From Apis mellifera (lineage: Eukaryota > Arthropoda > Insecta > Hymenoptera > Apidae), in NCBI RefSeq assembly GCF_003254395.2, contig NC_037645.1:2381222-2445221 (forward strand): a stretch of DNA of 64,000 nt. Direction: 5' to 3'. The number at the start of each line of letters is the position of its first letter. Position 1 is the stretch's first letter. The notes below the pieces were generated by a model. That model ran no database searches, had not been told where the DNA came from, and worked only from the letters and a program-made list of their open reading frames with translations. Shown piece by piece: positions 13,843 through 26,784 of this stretch. A program made the position numbers and the translations under genes.

Positions 13843-13976
13843 CAGGTGTTCGTTTGATGATTGCACGTGCTACCTGTTTGGACTGTCAATACATAACTGA
13901 CCTCTCTGCAGTTCTGTTGAACACATGTCAAGACTTGTAGCCAGTCATATAAACTAGAGAATTTGGCGAACACATG
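13843..13976. promoter_or_regulatory. Candidate enhancer: E-box/Zelda-motif cluster
   Basis: Within 134 bases lie CAGGTGTTCG (13843-13852), CACGTG (13864-13869), CTACCTG (13870-13876, which is CAGGTAG on minus), GAACACATG (13919-13927) and CGAACACATG (13967-13976). CACATG is the fly Twist core, CAGGTG the Snail core and CAGGTAG the Zelda core. Density and GC content contrast with the flanks. The enhancer role is an inference. Confidence 0.45.
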
Positions 13977-16900
13977 GTGATCATAGAGTGCGCTGCACCT
14001 TTAATGAGATTCTAGTCACGTTACTTATCTGGTATTTTTTGTGTTTAGTTTGTTTAAAATTATATAAAATAAATAAAATTTTAAAATTGCTTTAACATTC
14101 TAAAATTTGGAAATTATCGTGAGCTTCAAGTAGAAACTATTTGAGCAAATAATAATCAAAATCAAAATTACAAAAACACTAATTTCAAGAATTATTTAAG
14201 AATTTCAAAAATAATTTCAATTTATTTTTCGTAATGAATTTACTATCGAACTGTGCAATGATTTTAAATGTTATTAAAAATTAATATTAATTTTAGGATA
14301 GAATATTAAATTTTAAAAAAATTTTTTTTAAAAATCAAATTTTTTCAAAAAATACTATGACAGAAATAAAAAACTAAAAATTATTTTCCATATGACAGTA
14401 CAAAACACGAACTATAGAAAATAAAGATTAGTAAGATTATAAGTAAAGATGATTATCTTCAAGTTGAATTGCAAATTCTAGATACGTCATTAGCAAATTA
14501 ACAATGAAAGTAATTCTCATCACAGGAAGTGACTATTAATATAAATACACATAATACTTAATTCACGAATTTTAGATTGAATGACAACCAATTTAGAAAA
14601 ATTTGAAGAAAATTTAATTTAATTAAAATTTTCTAAAAACTTATATATAATTTCACTATTTGAAATGCATTTCATAATAAAAAAACTAGTAATATTTTAG
14701 TTTCATTAAATAAATTAAAATTTTATTTATTATTAAAGTAATTTTATTTAATTTTACCTAATTTAATTGCTACATATAATAATATAAATAATAAAATAAT
14801 ATCATATAATATAAATAATTAAATAAAATAATTCTAATTTATTACCTATATATAAAATTAAAACTAAAAAATTCTATATATAAAATTTATAGAATTTTTT
14901 TAATTGTAAGAATTTTAATTATAAAATTTATATAATTTTTTTTTAATTAAAGAACTTTATAAAAATATTAATTTTGTAATAAAATTTCTTATTTTCTAAT
15001 GAATCCTAATCTTAACTGAACGGTAAATTTTAGTTAAATTCTTTAGGTTAATTTAAGAAGGAACGTGCCAAATGCTTTTGTGAAAACATATTGCTCATAC
15101 AGTAGGTACTTGCTACTTTTGGATTATAGAGGCTAATAAAATCCCCATAATCCAGCTACGACATTTCATTGGTTAGGGATAGACGCGAAAGTGACCACAG
15201 GTACATTGAGATAGTTAAGTGAATTTTGTTTTCCTAATTCTTAATGAAAAATCCTTAATTAAAGAAAAAAAAATAATCAAATAAATATTTCAATAAAAAT
15301 ATGTGATAGAAAATTATTAATATATTTAAAATGCGATTAGGTCATAATTTTGAAGAAATTCGTTTATAAGAAATAATAAGTAATGTGTTATGGAAGACAT
15401 GACGACGATCAGGGTGGTCCTCTCTCACGATTCAAGAAACCTCGTTCTGGAACCGATGTATACACGGTACACGCGTCGTCAACGGAGCCGTCGACGTCGT
15501 GGATGCTGCCAGAAAGAAAGTTGATCTGAAAATCAAACAAACAACCGACGCTGCGTTTCTGCACTTCCGTCGTCACCGTTTGTTTATTGTCACTGAGGGA
15601 TCACTGTTTTAGAGTATGTGCGCAGTTTAATATCGTATTTTACATGTTATATAACTTTTATATTTTAATTACAAAATTTATTTATACTTTAAAGAATCAT
15701 AATCTAATCATAATTAGGAAAGTATCTTCAATATTTTACATGATACTTTAGTAAATATTCAATTCTTTCATATACGTGTGTATAATATTAAAATATAATG
15801 TTAAAAAAAACATATAAATGAACATATAATCTATTTGATTACATATATAATCACATATATTCTTTTATATTAATAATACATTATATAGAAAATATTTCTT
15901 AATATTTAGTCGAAGTTAGAGTATCTTCGCATTTATTTATTATTTGTTAACTATTATTATTAGAATAGTTGAGATAAATCAAATAATTGATTACAGTAAC
16001 GGAAAAAATATATTATATAAAATTCGATATGCTATTGCGCGATTATTATTTCATATTCATAATCATTGCATAATCATCTCGTATATTTATGAATTTATTT
16101 TAATATTAAATGTTATTGCAATTATTATAAATTATTTTCATCAAAACGATATTATAAGAAAGATTAAATGATATTTTTTTTTTGAGATAATAAAGGATAA
16201 TGAGATAATAAAGGAAAGGGAAAGAAGAGGTTAAGAATTAAAGTTTAGAAAAGAAATTGTGTAACATCGGTTCTTTATACTCTTGTAAGACGGACATAAT
16301 GAAACATAATTCATTCCCATGCACCTTGGAGACGTCGTCTGGCGAACACATGTCTCCATCGAATTTTATCCATTAGAAAAAAGTGCGCCCTTCATCGTAT
16401 GACATTGGCCGTCGTCGAATATTGAAACTCGAACTCGCTAATTCTCCAGATGCTAGCTGGTTTCAAAGGGTTATTAAACATATTTTTATGTTTACAATGA
16501 TAGAAATATTTAGATTCTCGAGATATAATTTCAATTTCAAACAAAATATTCATATCTTAAGATAAAATTTTTAATTAATTTAAATTTAGTAAAATAGAAC
16601 AAAATAGAAATAATAGAAAAATAATAAAGAAGAAATAAAAATAAAAGAAAAACAAAAAAATTGATAGATAAGTAATTAAAAGATAAAATAAGTAAATTTT
16701 ATATTTTTTTTTTTTTTTTTTTTTTTTAAAGAAATATAAATTTTTTAAGATAATAGAAACTTTTTTTTTTAATTTCTTTTTTATTTTTTTACTTTATTTT
16801 AAATAAGAGAATAGTAATATTTTTTCTTCTTTTTGTGTATTTTATATTTTGTATTTTGTATTTTGTGAAGAAATATCTATGACCTGTTTTCTTTACAGAT

Positions 16901-19900
16901 AATAGTTTAGTTTACCAAGGAATCTCTTTCAATGAAGATTAAATATTTTAGACAGAATTAATAAGTCTAGTAAACTAGTTCACTTGAAATTCTTAGTAAA
17001 TATTGAATGTGTTTCTGAAAATAATATCAAACTACATTCTAGAATTCAGAAAAGAAGATTCAAAGAAAAAGATTCATTCAAAGAGAACATATTTATCTCA
17101 ATTTTTGTTTAAATTTTTTAATAATTTTTTTATAAAATATTAGTTAATAATTTATTAATTAATAATTAATTAATAATTAAACTAACCTATTATTAATAAC
17201 TAACCTATTAATTAATAATTTTGTATAATTAATTTTTTAATGACAAAAAAATTTATAAAAAGTATCTATTTAGAAATATTTTTAGATATATAATGTAGTA
17301 ACAAAGAATGAAAAAATTCTTTACATAAATTCTTTTTTTTATTAAGCAAGGATGAATTTAATTTTCAATATATTTATTTTCTTGTTAAGAAAATGAATGG
17401 ACATTGATTGAACAAATAAATTGAACAAATAAGAAAACAGTTGTCTAATAATCACATCTGTTCCTGGATTACGAATACGATAAATTTGAACCGGTGAAAC
17501 TAACGGCTGGATTAGTGAATGTTGTCGCGATGTCAACGAGGAGCTTTCATCTTCTATCTTGTAATTTGCGAAAGTCTACATTTCAGTCTAATAAATTTAC
17601 TAAATAAATATGAAGCTCAAATTATTAATTTCTTAAAAAATTTTATATTATTATTTATTATAATTATATTTTTATAAAAAAATAATTGATACAATTTTAA
17701 AAATTAATTTTTTTTCATTAAAATTTTTTACAATTTTTTTCAATTATAATATTTATAATATTTATAAAGTATCAATGTAACTTTGTCTTATTTTTTTTCC
17801 AGCGACAAAAAAAGAAAAAAATAGGAATTGTTCAGAACATTCATTCACAAGAAGTCCGGAAGTGAAAAAATGACAAGAACCAAAAAGCAACAAAACCTGT
17901 CAGAATATTCGTAGACTTATTGTCTCCACATTTTTGTTACGGTTACTTAGTATGCATGTGCAGATTCTGTACGCATTTCAGAAATACTTCTACTTCAAAC
18001 ACACGTGTTCACCATCAGGTTGTCCAAGTGGTTGTTTGACCTTCGCTTTTCTACTCTTTCAATCCTTTCTATTAATGTTCATTTTTATTTTCCAATAATT
18101 TACAATTTTCTTCATTATAATTGTATTAAAAATTAATTCTTAATTCTAATATTGTTAAAATAATTTTTTTATTATTTAATTAGATACCATTTTTTAAGAA
18201 ATCAGTTTAGAAAGAATTAATATATTAAAATTTAAAATTAGTATTATTAAAAATAAATATAATAATTAAAAGAGAAATATAATTAAGTAAAGATTTAATA
18301 TAAAATATAATTTTTTTAAAGAATATTTGTATTTTTCTTAACTAATACATATGTTTTTTTTTTAATCAGACAAGAAAAGAGAGGTGACGAAATCTGGATT
18401 GAATTTCTTGAATTAACATCTTCGAGGGGGTATTAGACCCACGTGAATAACGGGGACCCTGATGTTAAGATCGTGAATTAGAAAAAAAGGGCCTCACGGG
18501 TCGTCATGGCATGGATGGGCCTCTGGATTCCTCAGTGGGGGTTCCTTGGACATTTCTTTCGTTTCTCTTACTACTCCCGACGATCCATTGTTATTGCTCC
18601 TCCTCACTGTCAAAAACGAAATTGGAGAATATTGGTGAAGTATTTTCTAATATTTTAACTTTTTTTTATAAAAAATTTACAAGTTTACATATTTAATATT
18701 TGTATATCTCATTAAAATTCAATTTTGTACAAATATTATATTTAAATTTTAAAATTAATTATTATCATTAATTAATGAATTTAAACTATTCTGAAATATT
18801 AAATTATTTCTACAATAACAATATCAAATTTTATACAAATTTCATGATTTCAAATAATAAATTTTTTTCTTATTTTTTATATTTATTTTAATATTTTTTT
18901 TTATTATAATATTCCATTTTAAATAATTAATAAATATTTAACAATATTCATTGAATATTCTAAAATAAATTACAGATAACATTCTATATATATATTCTAA
19001 AAATATATATAATTAATATATAAAATTAATAATATAAAATAATTAATATATAAAAAATATAACAAATATATATATATATATATACATATGACATTAATAT
19101 ATAAATATAAAATAAAAAGAAAAAAAATACAGTAGTCAAGAAAAAAAAAGAAAAATAAGAAAAAATATTGAAAGTTGAAACTAATGATAGGATGTCGAGT
19201 CAAGTTCACTAATTGCCATGGAAATTTTGCAGGGTCTGGTGAATTCGTCCAGGAGATTCTAAAGCACGATTTAAGAGGTCAAATCTAAACGATCCTAGTT
19301 CTTGGAAGGAGAGAGCCATCAGGACACGCGACACTTCCCGACTCAGAGGAAGCGTGTCTTTTTTATTTTTTTTTGTACATGGAACCCCATGGTTACGAAC
19401 CACTGAAATCATATTGATGATAGATTCATCGTTATTATTTCAACAGATTTTATACATGTTATCAACTATTATAATTTGTAAAAATTGAAAAAAAATTAAT
19501 TTTTTTAGAATAAATTTTATGATATAGTTATTGATAAATAGATATAAAATAAATTTAATATCTTAAACAGATGTTATAGATATATTGACATGATCCTTGA
19601 AAAAAAGGAAGATATTCTATCTGCGTTCATTTATTTAACATACTTAATTCATTTATACTTATTGTAGTTTGTACAATCATTTTTCAAATTTATTAAAAAA
19701 TGTTAAAAATAACAAATGTTTATGATATTAAGATATTAGTCATGTAAATATTAATAATAATTTTGTTTATATATATAAATATAAATAGTTTAAAAATATA
19801 ATTTGATAGATATTGCAATTTTATTAACTAAATATTAAATGTTAATGACTAGAAATCTCAAAGAAATGGTGAATAACGCCATATTATATTGGATCTCCTT

Positions 19901-19965
19901 TTGTTTGATCCTCACCAACAGTGGAACAAGATAGATGCTCCGGTCTCTGATTGGAAGGTACAGAA

Positions 19966-19998
19966 CAGGTAAGAGGCAGGTGAGAGGCAGGTGAGCTC
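19966..19998. repeat. Three tandem 11-base units with CAGGTR cores
   Basis: The units CAGGTAAGAGG, CAGGTGAGAGG and CAGGTGAGCTC run head to tail. Each carries a CAGGTA or CAGGTG core (Zelda-like or Snail/ZEB-like). They lie in the island 19860-20020. It may be a homotypic binding-site cluster or a chance minisatellite. The units also resemble 5' splice donors, but no exon supports that use. Confidence 0.6.
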
Positions 19999-22900
19999 CA
20001 CCCAGTACAGTTTTAATGGCGCAATTTTTTCAAAATGAATCTTTTCTCTTCATTGCATCTTTTCTTTAACATTCCTCTTTATATATATTATATAATATAT
20101 TAAATAATACAATTTTTTTATAATAAAGAAATTAAGAATTTAGAATGTTTAAATTATTATTGTTTTTTTATATTAGAAATATAAACATTTGTAACAGACA
20201 TCTGTACTGAAGATAATGTCTTGGGAAGAACAACCTGCTCCGTTTCATTGAAATAATTATTATCTGATGTTGTTTCTATATCAGATTCATCATTTTCAAA
20301 GAAAATTTTATCTTCACATAGGTATTTTATTTTTTTGAAGTATTTTTTTCTATTTTTTATATTATATCTTTGATTTTAATATTTTTCTATAATTTATATT
20401 ATATTTAATTCTTCATCTTCTAAATTTCTAAAAAAATAATCTGATTTTAAACGAACAATATGTTACATTTGCAGGCTATTGTGTTCGACTGCAGCCATAC
20501 TAAATGCACCGTGTCACGGATGTGTAACAAGAGACGATCGCTCTTTTTTTTTTTTTTCTTCCTTTTCTTCCCGTGAAGTTAGACGGAGCCGCTGCTTTGA
20601 AATTGGCACGCGGGATGATTTTAGCTATTCAAAGCCTGGCGGGAAGGAAGGAAAGTACGTTGCGTTCGACTCGCTGGCGCCAGCGCGACAAAAACTTTTC
20701 ATAATCGGCCGTGTCTCCCCTCGTTTTTGACCCTCTGACATCGACGACTAGAAAATCCTCGAATCCCTGATGTTTTCTAATCTTTCTTCACTTCATCTAG
20801 CTGAATGATACCTGAATTACAGTGAATAATCATTAGAAATGTTTTAATTTCAATATTTGATTAATTTTGTTTTTTATCTTGTAAAACAAGATTAGCATTA
20901 TTTTTACTATTTTTTATAATATTTTTATATTGTATATATTACTATATAATAGTAATTTTTTTATTATTATAATATCTACTAAAAATTAGAGAAGAATATA
21001 TAATATTAATTTTTTTTTTTAATTTTAATAATAGTGAAGAATTAATATAGTGAAGAATTTTTAGAAAAGTGTTTTTTTATGTAAATATATTTTAATATAT
21101 TTTCTTTTCTCTTTTTCTCTTCATGATGAAATGACATTACTAAAATTTCTTCAATGAACCTTCCAAGAAGGATCCTTCTTTATCACAAACTTGGTGAGGA
21201 CCCTTCAGAACCTTCAGATTTAAAAAGAATATGGTCTTAATGAATGGTCTTACCATTCAAACTTTCATTTCATACTTTATAAAAGTAAGTTTTCAATTTT
21301 TGATTAAGTAATGATTAAATAAATAAATAGAGTAATTTTAGAATCTAATTTAAATTTCATATTTTTGCTATTAAAAAGAAAACAGCATGATAATAGTTCA
21401 CATTGGAAGGATTAACTAACATCAACCTAACGTTCTTTTTCGAAAATAACGCTCGAACCACATGGTTTCATAGAGAAAACATAGTTTAAACCTAGGGATG
21501 ATGGAACGACGACGAAGAAGAGGATTCTCTTCATTAACACATACTTCATCAGTGGCTGTTAATGAATCACGTGTTCATATATCAGCTTTGAATGACTCTC
21601 GCTCTGTGTTTTTCCTAGCCTGTTAATTTATATCTCAAGAAAATCCTCGCGGAGACCATTTTCGGTGTCCAAATAAAAAGGAGTCATGGTTCTGAAAGAT
21701 CAACCCCTTTGACTTACATAGTAGGTTATCCTACTTTGGCCAAGGGAAACCATTTTTTATGTAATGCTTTTAGAATCCATGTTATTCCTTTTTTTCTTTT
21801 TTTCATAACTAAAAGCGGCTTCTTTGATGGAATTGATTTTAATTTTTTCTTTTAATCTTTAAATTAGATCATAACCATTCTAGGAATGGAGTTTCCATTT
21901 TGGATGTTGCATAAAACACTAACATTCAACCAATGAGAGAGGGAAGATAACCCACCCTTTCCGTTTCAATGGGGAAACCGACATCAGAGTTGCCCTTCTC
22001 CGCTTTCTTTTCATTAAACCGACGACATGCAGTCGCAGAGGGGCGGCGCTTTCGAATGGCAGCATCAAGGCGCAGACGCCTTCGGTTTCACACCGTGCTT
22101 CCGGTAAGGGTAACCCATAGAATTCCTAAGGGGTGTCTAACGCCCCCGCGACACCAATCGTAAATTATTTGGGTTCTCATGCCCCGCTCCTTCTTAATTT
22201 ATCTTATTCAAACCCGTGACGACCTCGATCCTAATTAAAAGAGTGAAACAATTGGACGTTACTGATTTACAGTTTTTGAATAATATTAGATTTTAAGATT
22301 GAAAGTATTTATTAATAATAATTTCTTTCTAAACGAATTATTTTTTTTCTTTCTTTTTCAGGTTTCAATTAGATCAATCATTTTCCCTATCAGAAATCTT
22401 TCCACTGTTCTGAAATAAACGGCGGACCGCGATGGAGCTTCCATTTGCTTTTGCAAATGTGTTTACACGGCACTATATACTTCACCGGAATAATTCCTGG
22501 TGTCTTTTTGCTCTGTACGAAAACGAACGAGTTTTACTTGGCGCCTGTACCGCACCGGTATTGTGAGATCCGTGATTCCGTGGCATCGCCTGAGTAAATT
22601 CCATCCATTGGTGGGGGCGGCGGCCCTTACAATTTACTGTTTCCACGTTCCGATCTATTTTAATTATTCCTTCGCGGTTTGAAAAATTCCATAAATCTTC
22701 GTCCCCAAGGTAATTAGCGGGGATACTTTCGACTAGGCATAAATCCTGTAATTCCTTCCAGGAACCCCGGAACATTGACAACAGACGAGATGCACTGGAA
22801 CTCCAGTGTTTCTCAAGCTTTAAAAATTTTATAGAAAAATTGATTCATAATCTTCTTATAATTTTTTCAATAATGACAATTTGACAATTTATGATGAAAA

Positions 22901-25900
22901 TAAGGAAAAATTTGAATTAACATGTTATTTCAATTTCATTGGTTTATAGTTAATTATTATTTGATAGTTTTTTTTAATAACAATTATAGAATATTTATAT
23001 TCTTATATAATATTATATAATATTCTTGTTTGAGAATTCTCGTTAAGATTTTTTAAAGATTTTTTAAAAGTCGCTTGAAGAATTTAGAAATATGATAAGT
23101 TAGATGATAGCTCGTTAAAGAAAAAAATCAATTATTGAATGAAATTATCATTGAGAGACGCTGTGTCGTGGTGTATCACTTGAAAAATGAAGGAACAGCG
23201 CGTAAATTGCTATTATAGAGGTTTGAACGCTTGTAGCGGTTCTTAATTCGTGAGGACATTTATTTGCTACACTTTGGTGCAATATAATTCGACGCGTTTC
23301 TGCTATTTTTACTGTTTTGTGATTCATTTACCCTACTATTAAAAAGAATTATTGCCTTTGAGATTCGAAACATGTTACCACACCAACACCGTTCTTTAAT
23401 TTCTTCTTAACGATTAATTGTATTTTATTTTCAGAAGAATAGATATTTCTAATTTTTTCAATGCTGTAATGAGTCCATTTATATATTTCTTCATCTCTCG
23501 ATACAGGAAAGTTAGTTTTATTTTATATATAATTTCTATTTTAAGAAATATAAATTCTGTAAAATATTGTAGATTGAAAAATATTGGAAGAAATTGTTTT
23601 TAAATGATGAAAATACATTTCATTGTTGAGGAGGAGGTAGCTGACTGAAGATAATAATCACCTTCCGTTCGTCGTAAATCTCTCCTTATGAACGATGGCG
23701 ATAGGGTTTGCTCGCACAAAAATAGAGTTTTTTTCCTGGCCCTCGTAAAATATTTATATGCGCAAATAGTGGAGAGTCAAGTCGAAAATAGGATTGGTCC
23801 GCGACTCGATGAAAAGAAGACATCGATAAGGTATCCATGGAATTAATTTCTCTTCTTTTTTATTTATCGTTTTACTATCAGAAATATCACTTTGATCGAT
23901 TTATGAAATTTTCTTAAATAAAATAAGAAACGTTACTCGTAATCTTAATTTTGATCTTCAACGTTTCATTTTATTTATCTCTTATACTTTTTATTTTTCA
24001 GATATGTTTATTTATATTAAAAATTATATTAAAAAAGAAATAATTTTTCTCCTTTTATAAAAAAAAAAAAGTCTAAAATTAACTTTAGAAATGACGTTTC
24101 TTATTTTTGGTTAAGATATGCTGACAAATTTAAATTGAAGAAAAAAGTGTGAAGTGCTTTGAAGATGATATTCGTGAGTTGCTTTCAGTATTGGATGAAG
24201 CTTTGAAATCTTTTCTGTGCAGATGTTGATGTCAGAGCGTCTGGGGAATCGAAGAGGTGACAAAATGAATCCTCCGGTTTTGATAGAGAAGTGGACCCAT
24301 TACACTATCTCTCGAGAAGGTTGTTACTTTTGTTGGACAGCTGTTTCCTTTAAAAAAAAGTTGGTTTTACTGAAACGAGCTCAAATTAATCAAAGTAGAC
24401 AAAAAAATTTTCTAATTTTTTTTTTTTTTTTAGAATTATTATTTAATTCAGAAACTCATTGTTAACAAAATTACATAACAAAAATTTGAATACTTCCTGA
24501 GTTCTTTTTTTAATAATAGATTTTTTAATGACTATATTGAGAAATAGATTTCAATTATATATATATGTAATGAATATAGTCGGTCAGATCTTTGACAGAA
24601 AGCCGTTTCAACTCTGTAGTCCCGCCCTCGAAACAGGAAATTAGTTGCCGACAGGCGGTTCGAATTATACATTTCTCGGGAGAACCGGTAAGAAAGTAAG
24701 AACCTTTTTTTCTTTTATCTTTTTATCTTTCAATTTTCCTTTATCGGCAATCAGTAATCGTCAAAGGAAAATCGTATTCATTTATACAATATTTAATTGC
24801 AGGTATCGTGATCAAAAAATTCTATTAATTTTTATCTCGGTATATACTTCCACTTCACTTTGCTTATATTCTAACCCACAGTAAGTTTCTTTTTATGCAA
24901 GCTTTCTAAGAGGGGAGAAGTCGTCGACGTGTCCCCTCGACAGCTGCCACCACTGTAAGATCCGGTTCACACGATTCTCCTCGCTTATTCCCTTTTTCTT
25001 TCTTCTTTTTACATTTTTATAAGGGCTTTCTGAAAATTATATTTTACTGAAGTATCGAAGAAAGAAAATTTGGGAAAATTTGATGGGAAGATTTATAAAG
25101 TAATAATTTAATTATTCATTATTATAACGATAATAGTAGGATAATGAAATGAATAGTGAAATAAATTTGATTTTCAGAAGAAGTGTAAAAGATCACTTAC
25201 GGAGACTTTTTTGCAGAAGAGCACTTATCAAGGACGTTCAATTTGCAATACATTCACATGAGGACAGTGTTAGTGGAAGTCAGTAAACAGGAAAACACTG
25301 TGAGCATTCATTCCTCTCTACTGACCCACATTCGCAGAAGTCGCTTATCTTTTCTTCTGCTTCTCTTCTATACTCTCAAACAATCAACCATAAGTCACAC
25401 CATGGCTCGTTGATCTGTCATTTTTCGCTGTTCAGGCTCGTACAGATAAGTTTCTTCACCTTGCGACATATCAAACTTCATTTAAAAATCAAAATAATCT
25501 TGTATTTTTTATTTCTTTGATTATTCTTTTATCAATTGAAACATTTTGATTTTTTGAATTATATAAAAATTATTTTGATTGAACGATAAATTTGGTTAGA
25601 TAAGAAGAAATGATTAAATAAATAAGTTATATAATATTTACAATCAAAAGTGTTAAAATGTCATAATTAATTGATATTTTATTTACATTTATAAATAATA
25701 ATTTCATTATTTGATTTAAATTCTAATCAGATTTTTCTTTTTCTTTCTTCTATATTAGATCATTTGTTTGATTGTTAAGTTTTCTTTATTTAATTAATAT
25801 CCATGTTCAAACATTATATTATATTTTAGCATTAATTTGAATTGGAACTGATGATCTTCCTTGAGTATTCGATTCAAAGAAATGAATATATACTGGTATT

Positions 25901-26784
25901 AGGGAACATCAAAGCATGTCATATTGTCAGATATCACTCTAAATATTATTTTTTCTTTTATATTCTCAAAGAAAACCTTAAGGTAAAATAAAATATTTGA
26001 ATATAAAAAGAATTAATGAAATTAAATAATAAAAATAAAAATGTTTTAATTATTCAATTATCTCTCTTTTAACAAATGGAATGATATTTTATTGCATTGT
26101 ACTTATAAATAAATATTGGTTAAAGTTTATTAAATTTATTAGTTAAATTTTATAAAGAAATACTTTTGATTATATAAATTCGTTGCAAGGTTGATTATTG
26201 AATATAAAATTGAGCAGTAAGAGAAAAAAAGAAAGTAATTAGAATTCATGGTTCATATTTTGATATTTAGATAATATTTATCAGGGATATCGAATAAATA
26301 TGATAAAAAGAATCGAAAAAAATGATTCGATCGTGATAAATTAAGTTTTTTCAAAAACAAATGCAACAAATGAACAAATGCAAATTACTTGATCGATCTT
26401 TTTTAATTTTTTAAATAAAATATAAGAATATTAATAATTTTTAATTATATTTCGTTTTTTTTTATTTTTATGATCATAATAATGAAATTATTTTTTATGA
26501 AGATCTATAAAAGAAATATATCTTAATATTAAAATTCATATTTATATATAATATAAAAAAATTATTTTCTGAACAACCCAATATCATATTTTATTATAGA
26601 AATAAAGTTAGTAAAATTAAAAGAATGGACAATCGTATATTATCATTTTTCTTAACAGATTTCAGGGACCATCAGTCCATTGTTTTTCTCTGTTCTATTG
26701 AAAGATGATCGATTTGTAAAGTCAGATAGAAGAGAAGTGTCAGGTTGGAACGCCATATAAAGAGTATACATGGAGCTCAGGTCA

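Larger units (their letters stand above)
7200..26640. other. 19-kb gene desert with GC-richer islands upstream of twist
   Basis: No convincing coding exon was found. Background is very AT-rich with long A/T runs. Compact GC-richer islands recur about every 0.7-1.5 kb, at roughly 7440-7740, 8220-8500, 9010-9330, 9840-10030, 10620-10930, 11390-11590, 11990-12330, 12820-12990, 13840-14030, 15050-15210, 15380-15610, 16260-16460, 17900-18060, 18370-18620, 19190-19420, 19860-20020, 20470-20770, 21410-21700, 21900-22210, 22370-22810, 23150-23340, 23640-23840, 24100-24350, 24580-24700 and 25190-25460. ORFs in the islands are short, lack domains and open in several frames. Such islands in an AT-rich insect genome beside a developmental regulator are best explained as cis-regulatory modules, though unannotated ncRNA exons are possible. 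Confidence 0.55.

Noticed and set aside
22482..22781. 99-codon minus ORF and overlapping plus ORF
   Set aside because: Both strands are open simply because the island is GC-richer. No domain, no splice support.
24655..24672. tRNA B-box-like GGTTCGAATTAT
   Set aside because: No A box and no cloverleaf could be drawn around it.
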